In this document: positions 28,194 through 37,377 of the stretch, one piece after another | Layout of the letters: each line of letters starts with the position of its first letter | Position numbering within the stretch: the first letter of the stretch is position 1 | Assembly (NCBI RefSeq): GCF_003731635.1 | Contig: NZ_RCUA01000021.1 | Span: 74,583 to 138,582, forward strand | DNA length: 64,000 nucleotides | From: Marisediminitalea oceani | GTDB taxonomy: Bacteria > Pseudomonadota > Gammaproteobacteria > Enterobacterales > Alteromonadaceae | Reading direction: 5' to 3' | Translations under genes and position numbers: made by a program | The notes under the pieces: model-generated | Seen by the model: the letters and a program-made list of their open reading frames with translations, nothing else | Told to the model about the DNA's origin: nothing | Database searches by the model: none

Positions 28194-28221
28194 TTGGTCG
28201 AAGGTTATTCTCTCCTATACC
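28194..28221 (+). promoter_or_regulatory. Possible promoter of pilV
   Basis: TTGGTC (28194-28199) and TATACC (28216-28221) are 16 bases apart in the divergent gap between the second FimT paralogue and pilV. The match to sigma-70 consensus is moderate. An alternative -35 TTGACA lies at about 28174 but has no -10 at the right distance. Confidence 0.35.
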
Positions 28222-28302
28222 TGATACACCGCGCAGCTAACCATAAACATCAGAAATACGCTTCTCAATTGGGTAACATGGAGTATTAAGCAGGAGGCAT
28301 GA

Positions 28303-28860
28303 ATGAGTAAGGCGCAGCGAACGCATTACAGTTTGGGCAAGGAAACCGGAGTCGGCATGGTCGAAATTCTGGTGAGTCTGTTTGTGCTTACCATTGGCTT
28401 GCTGGGCGTGGCATCCCTGCAGTTTACCGGCACTTTTAACAACGTCCTGGCTGCCAGTCGCAGCCAGGCTGAACTGGTTGCCCGTTATGTCTCTGAACAG
28501 TTGGTCAGTGCAGCACAACCTGCTCAGGCTGATCTGATGGGCTTTGCCTCGGCAATGGAGCGCCACTATGCTACTACATTCAGTTATGCCGGCGCCGCCT
28601 CTGGTGGCAGTGATACCGGAGCACCAGCTGTGTTTGCAGCGCATTCGCCCTCTACCGAGCCAGCCGGTAAGAAAAAGTACACCCTGACTATTCATGCAGT
28701 CAGTGCTGATGGCAGTAGCTATGAGTTACGGGCAGTACCGGTTAGTGGCAGTCCGCAGGCGGGGGATGGGACTTTATATTACTTTAGTGATGGGCGCAAA
28801 GCCTGGGATCAGAACAGTGATGGCAGTATTGGCGGCAGCGAATATTGCTGGTCCTGTTAA
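28303..28860 (+). CDS. pilV: Type IV minor pilin PilV
   Basis: The 185-residue product has an AGGAGG binding site five bases before the ATG. The leader is TG|VGMVEILVSLFVLTIGLLGVASLQ, with Glu at +5 and a strong PilV look. It ends with DQNSDGSIGGSE, which matches the EF-hand-type calcium loop DxNxDGxIxxxE, followed by two cysteines in EYCWSC. It is the small counterpart of the giant prepilin. The gene is enclosed by two minus-strand fimT-type genes. Confidence 0.87.
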   Translation: MSKAQRTHYSLGKETGVGMVEILVSLFVLTIGLLGVASLQFTGTFNNVLAASRSQAELVARYVSEQLVSAAQPAQADLMGFASAMERHYATTFSYAGAASGGSDTGAPAVFAAHSPSTEPAGKKKYTLTIHAVSADGSSYELRAVPVSGSPQAGDGTLYYFSDGRKAWDQNSDGSIGGSEYCWSC

Positions 28861-28866
28861 GCGGGT

Positions 28867-29424
28867 TTAACTGCAGGATAACGCAGCGCCGGCGTGGTTT
28901 TCATTAACGCCGTCGTCATCCGAGTCCTGAGCGATGGCAATTTTACCGTAGCCATTGATAATCAGGCCAACCGCTTTATCGGCTTTACTGGTGTCATCGC
29001 AAATCGTGAACGTTGTGGTGACATTAGCGCCGCCTCTGACGTCAAACACAAGTGCTTTGGACGTAGCGTCAATCTTAACGCTGCCATGCAGCTTTTCGGT
29101 GGAGCTCAGCAGGGTTTCGTTGGTGTCCCGTTCACCGTCGCCGTCCACGTCATAAAAAGCCATACTTGGGTAAGTCCAGTTGCTGATACAGTTCGTATAA
29201 TCCTGTGAAGGGCATACTACAACTTCGGTTTGTTCTTCCATGGCTTTAAAGCGGGCGAGGCGGGTCAGTGCGCTTAGTTCATTGATTTCTTTGGTCAGTA
29301 TAGAATGGTTAATGAATCCACGGGCGCCAGGCACAACCACGCCGGCAATGATACTTAGCACGGCAACGGTTATCATGAGTTCGATCAGCGTATAGCCTGA
29401 GTGGCGCATAGAAAACATCTTCAT
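28867..29424 (-). CDS. fimT: FimT/GspH-type minor pilin (third)
   Basis: The 185-residue product has HSG|YTLIELMITVAVLSIIAG with Glu at +5, and the FimT core EINELSALTRLARFKAMEEQTEVVVCPS. A calcium-loop-like YDVDGDGERDTNE lies at about residues 86-98 and DSDDDGVNE near the C-terminus. It lacks the CDC cluster of the two other FimT-type genes and looks like the ordinary FimT/FimU of this position. It ends six bases from pilV, convergent with it, and is divergent from nadE. Confidence 0.86.
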   Translation of the reverse strand: MKMFSMRHSGYTLIELMITVAVLSIIAGVVVPGARGFINHSILTKEINELSALTRLARFKAMEEQTEVVVCPSQDYTNCISNWTYPSMAFYDVDGDGERDTNETLLSSTEKLHGSVKIDATSKALVFDVRGGANVTTTFTICDDTSKADKAVGLIINGYGKIAIAQDSDDDGVNENHAGAALSCS

Positions 29425-29618
29425 ACTGTTGATTCTGCGAATAGTTTATCGTACAACCGGGGGAATTGTTTATGAAATTAAACACCTTGGTATTGGTTAA
29501 CCGACTAACTGTCTGCAGCGCTTCAGTTGGCTGAACGGATAGTGCGTAATGCCTGCTGACAACATGGCGTCTTTTAACGTAGACTGTAAACAAGTTATAG
29601 AGAACTCTGGATTATCTA

Positions 29619-30452
29619 ATGGATAAACAAGCGGTTATTGAGGAAATGAAAGTACTGCCAACAATTGATGTGGCGTACGAAGTTACCCGACGGGTTGGAT
29701 TTATTAAGCAACAGCTCAAGCAGTCGGGCATGAATGCCCTGGTGCTAGGCATCAGCGGCGGCATAGACTCCTGTACTCTGGGGCGACTGGCTCAGCTGGC
29801 TATCGATGAGCTCAATCAGGAACATCATGAAAAGTACCAGTTTGTAGCGGTACGTTTGCCCTATAATGTTCAGGCTGACGAAGAAGATGCCCAGGCGTCG
29901 ATCGATTTTATTAAACCGACTCAGTCAATCGCTGTTAACGTGCAGCCCGGAGCAGATGCTATCCACCAGGAAACCTGTTCGGCATTAACCGCGGCGGGTT
30001 TGTTACCAGCCGATGAGAGCAAACAGGACTTTGTCAAAGGTAATGTTAAAGCCCGTACCCGTATGGTCATTCAGTATGAAATTGCTGGTATGGTTGATGG
30101 CCTGGTGCTGGGTACCGACCATTCTGCTGAAAATATTACCGGCTTTTATACCAAGTACGGTGATGGAGCCTGTGATTTAGCCCCGCTGTTTGGCTTAAGT
30201 AAACGGCAGGTTCGGCAGGTCGCTGAGCATCTGGGCGCACCGGCAAAAATTATTCATAAGGCGCCAACCGCCGATCTGGAAACCCTGTCGCCACAGAAAG
30301 CCGACGAGCAGGCATTAGGGCTGACTTACGACCAGATTGATGATTTTCTCGAAAATAAACCGGTTGCAGCGGAAGTATCTGAAAAGTTACTGTATATTTA
30401 TAAACGTACACAACATAAACGTGTACCCATTCCTACTATTTACGATGAGTAA
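29619..30452 (+). CDS. nadE: Ammonia-dependent NAD synthetase
   Basis: The 277-residue product fits the short NadE type (E. coli 275) with SGGIDS at 46-51 for ATP and KSAPTADL-like text (here HKAPTADLE) near 210. It converts deamido-NAD to NAD with ammonia. No glutaminase domain is present. It is directly followed by glnB after six bases, so the two form a small unit. The window also carries nadB of the same pathway at 34.2 kb. Confidence 0.96.
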   Translation: MDKQAVIEEMKVLPTIDVAYEVTRRVGFIKQQLKQSGMNALVLGISGGIDSCTLGRLAQLAIDELNQEHHEKYQFVAVRLPYNVQADEEDAQASIDFIKPTQSIAVNVQPGADAIHQETCSALTAAGLLPADESKQDFVKGNVKARTRMVIQYEIAGMVDGLVLGTDHSAENITGFYTKYGDGACDLAPLFGLSKRQVRQVAEHLGAPAKIIHKAPTADLETLSPQKADEQALGLTYDQIDDFLENKPVAAEVSEKLLYIYKRTQHKRVPIPTIYDE

Positions 30453-30797
<345 letters not shown>

Positions 30798-30821
30798 TCC
30801 CGCGCGGTTAATTATCAACAA

Positions 30822-30849
30822 AAAAAGGAGTGCTATAGCACTCCTTTTT
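30822..30849 (+). terminator. Bidirectional terminator between glnB and slyD
   Basis: AAAAAGGAGTGCTA (30822-30835) is followed directly by its complement TAGCACTCCTTTTT (30836-30849), a 28-base perfect palindrome. With A- and T-runs on both sides it stops glnB from the left and slyD from the right. Confidence 0.93.
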
Positions 30850-30879
30850 GCTTTATCCCTTTCAGGCTATGGGCGATGC

Positions 30880-31359
30880 TTAGTGATTGCAGCCGCCTTT
30901 GCCGTGAACATGGCCGTGGGCCAGCTCATCTTCAGTGGGCTCACGAACATCGAGAACCTCCACTTCAAAAGACAGGGCGATACCCGCCAGCGGATGGTTG
31001 CCGTCGATAATCACTTCGTCATCGGTTTTCTCAATCACAATAACTGACTGCTCACCGGCATCGGTGGTAGCGCGAAACTGCATGCCAGGCTCTACTTCCA
31101 TGCCTTCAAACATTGAAGCCGGCACAGCCTGCACCAGGTGATCAAGACGTTCACCATAAGCTTTTTCCGGAGCAACGGTAACATCAAACTTTTCACCGGC
31201 GGCCTTACCCTGCAGGGCCTCTTCAAGACCACTGATTAAAAAACGACTGCCAAGCAGTGCGGATAATGGCTCTCCACCGGTGGATGAATCAAGCTCGGTA
31301 CCATCTTCGGTGCTTACGGTGTAGTGCAGGGTTACTACACTGTTTTGCGAAATCTGCAT
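30880..31359 (-). CDS. slyD: FKBP-type peptidyl-prolyl isomerase SlyD
   Basis: The 159-residue product has the FKBP domain with inserted chaperone flap (LHYTVSTEDGTELDSS at the start, GNHPLAGIALSFEVEV at the end). The C-terminal metal-binding tail is short: HGHVHGKGGCNH instead of the long His/Cys-rich tail of E. coli SlyD (196 residues). It folds proteins and may deliver nickel, though the short tail suggests a smaller metal role (inference). It has a weak binding site GGCAGAG before ATG and is a single-gene unit. Confidence 0.94.
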   Translation of the reverse strand: MQISQNSVVTLHYTVSTEDGTELDSSTGGEPLSALLGSRFLISGLEEALQGKAAGEKFDVTVAPEKAYGERLDHLVQAVPASMFEGMEVEPGMQFRATTDAGEQSVIVIEKTDDEVIIDGNHPLAGIALSFEVEVLDVREPTEDELAHGHVHGKGGCNH

Positions 31360-31414
31360 AATCTCTGCCTTTTCGGAGGTTGTAAAAAATAAAAATATAC
31401 GCCGTGCGCCTTAT

Positions 31415-32392
31415 TTAGAGCGTATACGGCAAGTCACAATGAATCAACTCCAATGCCGGATTAGTTGACAGTCTGAAGCTATCCTCGGGGGTGGTGTCAT
31501 TATTAACCACGGCCAGTATCCAGGTTTCCTCACCCAGTACCGCCGCGCGCAGGATGGAGCCGCCTGAGCGCCAGTGCTCGCCAGCCTGTTTTTCCAGTTT
31601 GGCGGTGGCAATCTCATCACAGGCCCCGGCCAACTTAAATATCATTGCTGCCCGCTTGTTTCTGCCCAGATAACGGGTGCGGGCTACTACTTCCTGGCCC
31701 ATATAGCAGCCCTTGTTAAAGTCGATAGCATCCAGCGCCTGCAGGTTCATCATTTGAGGAACGTACTGGTTAATCTGTTCTTCGCTGGTCAGTGCGGGGA
31801 TACCGCTGGCAATATCCAGTGCTGTGGCTGCCGTTTCCTCAAAGAGAGGTAAATCAGCATCGCTCACTGCCTGTAAGAATGCCGGCGAAGCGTCTTTCTT
31901 CAGCGCAAGCAGAACGGTATCAGCGGGATAATCCAGAGTGATACAGAAGCCTGAATCAGACTCGACCATGGCCATCGGGCTATCAGGTAACGCAGCGAAA
32001 TTGCCTGCCAGTAACGCGGTGGATTGCTTACCCTTTAGCAGGTAAAAATCAAAAGTTTCCGTTTCGGAAGCGATTTCAATCTTTGAAAATACGCCGTATT
32101 TTTTTAGTTCCTCCACCGAGGCGGCCACTGCGGTAGCGCCAGCAATCAGATAAAGTGCTGCGGCGCCATTGGCCACCAGACTCACACTCCAGCTTTTGCC
32201 TTTAAAGTCACAGTGTGCGCTGCGGCGCACGGTTGCGTCAGCCATCTTATTGATATCAATGGTTAACTGACTGTGCAAAAAGGTTTTGGCATCATCGCCA
32301 CTGACACTCGCACAGGCCATCGACGGCAAAGCCACGACTAAATTATCGGGAAAAGCATCCAGTTTAGGAGGGAGTGGGGAGTACGATTGCAT
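31415..32392 (-). CDS. ygfZ: tRNA-modifying / Fe-S maintenance protein YgfZ
   Basis: From the ATG at 32392 the product has 325 residues (E. coli YgfZ 326). It shows the glycine-cleavage T-like fold and the family motif DFNKGCYMGQEVVARTRYLG near residue 235. Such proteins use folate and help keep Fe-S enzymes such as MiaB active. An upstream extension of the frame to 32623 would overlap the divergent sdhE gene region and is not conserved. It is divergent from sdhE, as in E. coli. Confidence 0.94.
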   Translation of the reverse strand: MQSYSPLPPKLDAFPDNLVVALPSMACASVSGDDAKTFLHSQLTIDINKMADATVRRSAHCDFKGKSWSVSLVANGAAALYLIAGATAVAASVEELKKYGVFSKIEIASETETFDFYLLKGKQSTALLAGNFAALPDSPMAMVESDSGFCITLDYPADTVLLALKKDASPAFLQAVSDADLPLFEETAATALDIASGIPALTSEEQINQYVPQMMNLQALDAIDFNKGCYMGQEVVARTRYLGRNKRAAMIFKLAGACDEIATAKLEKQAGEHWRSGGSILRAAVLGEETWILAVVNNDTTPEDSFRLSTNPALELIHCDLPYTL

Positions 32393-32638
32393 AGTGATAT
32401 TGACGCCTGATGTTGTGATTAACCTGCTGGAGTATATGAGGGGGAACATATAGAAGATCAAGGGGGCTGATGATTGTTGTTGTGAACGTGGCCGAGCTCC
32501 TGTTAAAGGCCCGTCAATAGTCAGCTGAATGCGAGCCAGGGCTGCCCCCCCGGGTAAATGGAAGAGCAACCTTTGCATGGGCAAGAGACACCTTCTGGCC
32601 AGTATCAACCTGGATCTAACCATGATATATTTACCGCC

Positions 32639-32917
32639 ATGACTATTTCACACAATCAACCGGTTATGTTTACTGCGAAACGTTATGCACGATTGAAATG
32701 GGCTTGCCGCCGCGGCATGCTGGAACTTGACGTACTGTTACTGCCATTTGTTGAAGAAGCGTTTAACGATCTGTCTGAACAGGATAAGGAAACCTTTGAA
32801 CGGTTGCTGACCTGTGACGACCCGGATCTGTTCGCCTGGATTATGGGCCATCAGACCTGTCAGGATCCAGAACTGGCCAGGATGGTCGATACGATTGTTA
32901 GCCGGGTCAAAGTATAG
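32639..32917 (+). CDS. sdhE: Succinate dehydrogenase assembly factor 2 (flavinylation)
   Basis: The product has 93 residues from the ATG at 32639 (84 from the inner ATG at 32666; neither has a strong binding site). It carries the invariant RGM-x-E motif in CRRGMLELD and the CDDPDLFAWIMGH region. SdhE attaches FAD to SdhA and FrdA. E. coli has the same order with ygfX directly after. The C-terminal end overlaps the likely start of ygfX. Confidence 0.92.
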   Translation: MTISHNQPVMFTAKRYARLKWACRRGMLELDVLLLPFVEEAFNDLSEQDKETFERLLTCDDPDLFAWIMGHQTCQDPELARMVDTIVSRVKV

Positions 32918-33323
32918 CGTTATTCTGCAACCGCCCGTGCGCCAGTCAATTTATCGAATGATGCTGGCCAGTGTGGCAGTTGCGATTATCCTGATGCTAA
33001 CGCCTGCTTTCTGGTGGGCAGTGCTAATCGGGTGTATCAGTTTGTGCCTGGCAATGGTCTGGCCGCTGAATGTTGAATCTCATCCACAGACCTGGATTGT
33101 TGATGAGGCCGGCGAAGGGTATACGGTTATTAGCGGTTGTCAGGATAACGCTGGTAACTGGCAAATCAGCCCGCGCTCAAAGCTGCTTCCCGGTGCATTG
33201 TATCTGGTGCGCTATTTTAAGCAGTCGCAGCGGTTTGAAACCTGCTGGCTTTTTCCCTGGCAGGTTCAGGATAAAGATTACCGCCGACTCGCCAGGATTG
33301 TGTTTAGGCAAGGACAACTCTGA
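32895..33323 (+). CDS. ygfX: YgfX-type membrane protein (CptA)
   Basis: The frame carries two adjacent hydrophobic helices (about residues 20-55 of the annotated product) and the C-terminal RRLARIVFRQGQ that matches E. coli YgfX (RDLRRILLQQ). In E. coli YgfX partners SdhE (older name CptAB) and was reported to be a toxin acting on cytoskeleton proteins. The start is uncertain: no ATG lies before the conserved YSVILQPPVRQ, so I use TTG at 32895 with AGGA upstream. The next gene begins at the base after its stop codon. Confidence 0.78.
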   Translation: MLAGSKYSVILQPPVRQSIYRMMLASVAVAIILMLTPAFWWAVLIGCISLCLAMVWPLNVESHPQTWIVDEAGEGYTVISGCQDNAGNWQISPRSKLLPGALYLVRYFKQSQRFETCWLFPWQVQDKDYRRLARIVFRQGQL

Positions 33324-34166
33324 ATGTTTGGACTTTATTTGCAGGCTGGGTTTAAAAAAGCCGCTGATATTACGCCGTCTTCACTGGAAGGCCTGCAACG
33401 CGCCCCGGTGTTATGGCAGACCTTCTTACCCAGCGCCCGTCACTATAAAAAATACTGTAAGTTAGTTGGCTGGGAAAACTCCGCCCGGATGCACCCGTTT
33501 TACTGGCAGGTGCGCGGACTTTCATTGCAACTACGCTTGCTGGCTCACGCAAAAAGCCCCTTCAAATTGCTCGGATTGGTGCATTTGCAGAATCGCGTAG
33601 AAGAGTATGCTGAATGCCGCACCGATATTCCCTGTGAGCTGGTGGCCCGGTTTGGTACTGTTTATCAGCATCGCCGGGGATTGGCCGTAGAAGTCACCGT
33701 TACCGGCAACCAGCGCGGTCAGCGGGTATACAGTGCAACCGGCACATACCTGATGCAAACCTCACTGAAGCCTGGCCCGTTACCTGCCTACGAGAGTGAT
33801 ATTGCCGGGCCGGGTGAAACCTCACCAAAGACTGCCGAGTTAGCATTCAGTGCTGCAATGGTGCGCCGCTATGCGAAAGTGTCTGGCGATGTTAATCCAA
33901 TTCATTTAAGTACACTGACAGCCAGATTATTTGGTTTTAAACGGGCGATAGTGCATGGCATGTACAGCGGTGCTAAGGCTGTCTCTGTGTTGGAACAGCA
34001 GGCAGAGTTAAATGGCAAAGCGGTACGGTTAGCATTTAAGCGGCCGATGTTTGTGCCAGCCAAAGCCTTATTGTTCAGCGAACAAGACGACGAGACTACC
34101 CATTTTTCGCTGGTCTCTGGCGACCGGGAGCAGGCCGAAACCTACTTCACCGGCCAGATTGGCTGA
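33324..34166 (+). CDS. MaoC-like hotdog-fold dehydratase/hydratase
   Basis: The 280-residue protein ends in a MaoC-like hotdog domain (about 165-280) with the hydratase signature YAKVSGDVNPIHLSTLTA and the helix turn FKRAIVHGM. The first part (about 1-150), with PFYWQVRGLSLQLRLLAHA, is probably a second, divergent hotdog half, because paired hotdog domains are common in this family. It would hydrate an enoyl-acyl thioester, but the substrate is unknown. Its ATG follows the ygfX stop codon without any gap, so it is probably translated by coupling. Confidence 0.78.
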   Translation: MFGLYLQAGFKKAADITPSSLEGLQRAPVLWQTFLPSARHYKKYCKLVGWENSARMHPFYWQVRGLSLQLRLLAHAKSPFKLLGLVHLQNRVEEYAECRTDIPCELVARFGTVYQHRRGLAVEVTVTGNQRGQRVYSATGTYLMQTSLKPGPLPAYESDIAGPGETSPKTAELAFSAAMVRRYAKVSGDVNPIHLSTLTARLFGFKRAIVHGMYSGAKAVSVLEQQAELNGKAVRLAFKRPMFVPAKALLFSEQDDETTHFSLVSGDREQAETYFTGQIG

Positions 34167-34184
34167 CAACACCACTCACTGCTT

Positions 34185-35867
34185 TTAGTGCTCGAAACTG
34201 GTCAAATCACCCGGTTGTGGTGAGGTATTAGACGGCATGGGCGTCAAAATAGATGGCGTTGCTTGCTCTGCCCGTTCAGGATAATCCTGGTTGTAGTGCA
34301 GCCCGCGACTTTCCTGACGCTGCATAGCGCAACGCACGATCAGTTCTGCTACTGTCACCAGATTACGTAGCTCCAGCAGGTTATTACTGACCCGGAAGTT
34401 CGAGTAATAATCACTGATTTCCTGCTCCAGCAATTTAATCCGGCGAATTGCTCGTTCCAGCCGTTTGGTAGTGCGCACGATACCAACGTAGTCCCACATA
34501 AACAGGCGTAGCTCATGCCAGTTATGCTGAATAATAACCTCTTCGTCAGAGTCGCTGACCTTACTTTCATCCCAGGGCAGGATTGGCTCTTCAGCCGGCG
34601 TTTCATCCAGTCGGGAAAGAATATGCTCAGCCGCTGAGCGGGCAAAAACGATGCACTCCAGCAGCGAGTTAGACGCCATCCGGTTGGCACCGTGTAAGCC
34701 GGTGTAGGCGACTTCGCCAATCGCATAGACATTATCCAGATCGGTACGCGCATTTAAATCGGTCATCACGCCGCCACAACTGTAATGCGCCGCCGGAACT
34801 ACCGGAATGGCCTCGCGGGTAATATCTATGCCCAGCGAGCGGCATTTACGATAAATATTCGGGAAGTGCTTCACAATGAAGTCGGCAGGTTTATGACTAA
34901 TGTCCAGATACATACAGTCAGCGCCCAGTCGTTTCATTTCATAGTCGATAGCCCGGGCAACAATATCCCGCGGAGCGAGGTCTTTGCGCTCGTCGAATTT
35001 TTCCATAAACGGCGTGCCATCGGCGTGAACCAGGCGGGCTCCTTCGCCACGCAGTGCTTCGGTAATCAGGAAGTTGCGCGCCTGCGGGTGGAATAAGCAG
35101 GTAGGGTGGAACTGGTTAAATTCCATGTTAGCGACTCGGCAACCCGCCCGCCACGCCATGGCAATTCCATCACCGCTGGCAATATCCGGATTCGAGGTGT
35201 ACTGGTAAACCTTGCTGGCACCACCGGTAGCCAGGGTGATAAACCGGCTGCGGATTACTTCAACTTGTTCCCGTTTACGGTTCCATACATACACGCCCTT
35301 GCAGCGGTCAGGGTTTTCCTGGCTTTTGATCATATCGATGGCGTTATAACGCTCAAAAATATGAATGTTGGGGTGCTGGGATACCGCTTCGTTAAGGGTG
35401 ATTTGCAGCGCTTCGCCAGTCGCATCGGCGGCATGCAGGATGCGGCGGAAGCTATGCCCACCCTCACGGGTAAGGTGATAGCGGTTTTCGCCGTTATCTG
35501 CCTGCTCCTGGTCGAAGGGCACGCCATGTTCGATTAACCACTCCATGGCGCTCTTGGCATTTTGCGCGGTAAATCGTACCACGTCTTCATCGCAAAGATA
35601 GGCGCCTGCTTCCAGGGTATCCTGTACATGGGATTCAATGGAGTCGCGTTCGTCAAACACCGCCGCAATACCGCCCTGAGCGTAACGGGTTGAACCTTCG
35701 TTACAGTCACTCTTACTAAGCAGGATAATGCGACAATCATTGGCCAGTGATAAGGCCAGGCTCATGCCTGCCGCGCCAGAACCGATAATTAAAACATCAC
35801 AACTGTGCTCAACGTTTGCGTCAGCAGGTTGCTCCGGTGTTACAGATGAAGAAGCGTTTGAATTCAT
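34185..35867 (-). CDS. nadB: L-aspartate oxidase
   Basis: The 560-residue product matches NadB (E. coli 540). The FAD-binding GxGxxG motif is [11 protein letters not shown] at about 26-36. Other marks are GGIAAV, the HTLREGGHS-type region (here [10 protein letters not shown]) and AAHYSCGGV, as in the fumarate-reductase flavoprotein family. It oxidises aspartate to iminoaspartate for NAD synthesis. It is divergent from rpoE, the same neighbour as in E. coli. Confidence 0.97.
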   Translation of the reverse strand: MNSNASSSVTPEQPADANVEHSCDVLIIGSGAAGMSLALSLANDCRIILLSKSDCNEGSTRYAQGGIAAVFDERDSIESHVQDTLEAGAYLCDEDVVRFTAQNAKSAMEWLIEHGVPFDQEQADNGENRYHLTREGGHSFRRILHAADATGEALQITLNEAVSQHPNIHIFERYNAIDMIKSQENPDRCKGVYVWNRKREQVEVIRSRFITLATGGASKVYQYTSNPDIASGDGIAMAWRAGCRVANMEFNQFHPTCLFHPQARNFLITEALRGEGARLVHADGTPFMEKFDERKDLAPRDIVARAIDYEMKRLGADCMYLDISHKPADFIVKHFPNIYRKCRSLGIDITREAIPVVPAAHYSCGGVMTDLNARTDLDNVYAIGEVAYTGLHGANRMASNSLLECIVFARSAAEHILSRLDETPAEEPILPWDESKVSDSDEEVIIQHNWHELRLFMWDYVGIVRTTKRLERAIRRIKLLEQEISDYYSNFRVSNNLLELRNLVTVAELIVRCAMQRQESRGLHYNQDYPERAEQATPSILTPMPSNTSPQPGDLTSFEH

Positions 35868-36013
35868 GTAATGTAAGGGTCACAATGCGTGATTTTCGGA
35901 AAGTCTAATAAAACTCGGCGCAAACGTAAAAGAATAAACGCCTTTAAGGCAACTATTTTACCGATATTTTGGGTGTTTAGCTTGAGAAATGAAAAAAAGA
36001 TCACATTCTTTGC

Positions 36014-36040
36014 GAACTTTTTAAAATACGCGAAGTCTAC
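36014..36040 (+). promoter_or_regulatory. Sigma-E autoregulated promoter of rpoE
   Basis: GAACTT (36014-36019) and TCTAC (36036-36040) are 16 bases apart, matching the known sigma-E consensus of GAACTT and TCTGA. It lies about 50 bases before the rpoE start. E. coli rpoE is transcribed from its own promoter in the same way. Confidence 0.82.
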
Positions 36041-36093
36041 TCAATTGCTTGCATGAGCTATTTGGGAATTAGTCGGTAGGAGAAATGGCTCGA

Positions 36094-36672
36094 ATGAGCG
36101 AGCAAATAACTGATCAACAGTTGGTTGAACGTGTTCAGCAAGGCGATAAGAACGCGTTTAATCTGCTGGTAACGCGCTATCAGCATAAAGTGATGCACTT
36201 GGTTTCGCGCTATGTGAAAAACACCGGTGATGTGGCAGACGTCACGCAGGATGCGTTTATTAAAGCGTATCGTGCGTTACCTAACTTTAGGGGCGACAGC
36301 GCATTTTACACCTGGTTATATCGTATAGCTGTGAACAGCGCCAAAAATTATTTGGTTGCTATCGGGCGTAAACCGCCTGCCAGTGATGTCGATGCTGAAG
36401 AAGCGGACTATTATGATGGCAGTGATGCACTGAAGGAGCATTCATCTCCTGAGCGTAGCGTCCTGTCAGACGAATTAGAGGCGACTTTGTTTCGCGCGAT
36501 GGAAAAATTGCCTGACGACTTACGTATGGCAATCACCTTGCGTGAAATTGAGGGGCTGAGTTACGAAGAAATTGCAAATGTAATGGCCTGTCCTGTAGGA
36601 ACGGTGCGTTCCAGGATATTCAGAGCACGGGAAGCTATTGATAAGGTTATTCAACCATTACTGGAAACCTGA
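36094..36672 (+). CDS. rpoE: Envelope-stress sigma factor RpoE (sigma E)
   Basis: The 192-residue product aligns with E. coli RpoE along its whole length, with region 2 (YQHKVMHLVSRYV, FIKAYRAL, FRGDSAFYTWLYRIAVN) and region 4 (LPDDLRMAITLREIEG, GTVRSRIFRAREAID). I take the ATG at 36094, which aligns with E. coli MSEQ and gives a good GGAG distance; the ATG at 36085 lies too close to it. It directs the response to misfolded outer membrane proteins. It heads rseA-rseB-rseC. Confidence 0.96.
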   Translation: MSEQITDQQLVERVQQGDKNAFNLLVTRYQHKVMHLVSRYVKNTGDVADVTQDAFIKAYRALPNFRGDSAFYTWLYRIAVNSAKNYLVAIGRKPPASDVDAEEADYYDGSDALKEHSSPERSVLSDELEATLFRAMEKLPDDLRMAITLREIEGLSYEEIANVMACPVGTVRSRIFRAREAIDKVIQPLLET

Positions 36673-36769
36673 TATTGAGCTTTAGGGCCGGGATCAGGTA
36701 CAGTAGATTTTGACAAGGTTGCCTTATAACGATGAAAAGTAATCAAGGCGTAACCAGGAAAAGTACTTT

Positions 36770-37372
36770 ATGACGCAGCAACACGAAAAATTATCGGCTT
36801 TTATGGACGGCGAACTCGATGACAACGGGTTTGTTGACAGCATTAAAAACGATAGTGAATCACTGGCAAAATGGCGTAGCTACCATGTTATTCGTAGCGG
36901 TTTACGTAAAGAAGCCTCAGTGATGCCGGAATTTGATATTACTGCCCAGGTTGCAGCCGCGCTTGAGCAGGAACCAACAGTGTTGGCGCCGAAGTCTAAA
37001 TGGAAATCACTGCCAGTGGTAAACAAGGTAGTGCCATTACTTCGTCAGTCAGGGCAGCTGGCCGTTGCGGCCTCAGTGGCTGCTGCTGTGATTCTGGGTG
37101 TTCAGCAGGTTAATCAACAACCTGCTGCGGAAGAACCATTCACGACTTTCCAGACTCCGGTAATACCTGGTATGCCACAGGCTGGTATGGCACCAGTTAG
37201 TCTTGAACAAAGTAACATTTTGCCAAATAATCGTGCTGGCGATTCGGATGCGCTGTTACAGAAGCGTCGACAGATAAACGCATTGCTTGCCGATCACGAA
37301 CAGCAACTGAAACTCAAGCAGGCAGAAGAACAATCTCAGCAGGCCGCGGAATCTGAACCTAATCAGCCTTAA
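36770..37372 (+). CDS. rseA: Anti-sigma-E factor RseA
   Basis: The 200-residue product has the sigma-binding N-terminal domain (MDGELDDNGFVDSI, then WRSYHVIRSGLR), a single membrane segment at about 95-112 (QLAVAASVAAAVILGVQQV) and a periplasmic part ending in a glutamine-rich coil. DegS and RseP cut it when envelope stress occurs. The gap of 97 bases after rpoE contains no evident terminator. It is one operon with rpoE and rseB. Confidence 0.92.
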   Translation: MTQQHEKLSAFMDGELDDNGFVDSIKNDSESLAKWRSYHVIRSGLRKEASVMPEFDITAQVAAALEQEPTVLAPKSKWKSLPVVNKVVPLLRQSGQLAVAASVAAAVILGVQQVNQQPAAEEPFTTFQTPVIPGMPQAGMAPVSLEQSNILPNNRAGDSDALLQKRRQINALLADHEQQLKLKQAEEQSQQAAESEPNQP

Positions 37373-37377
37373 TTACT

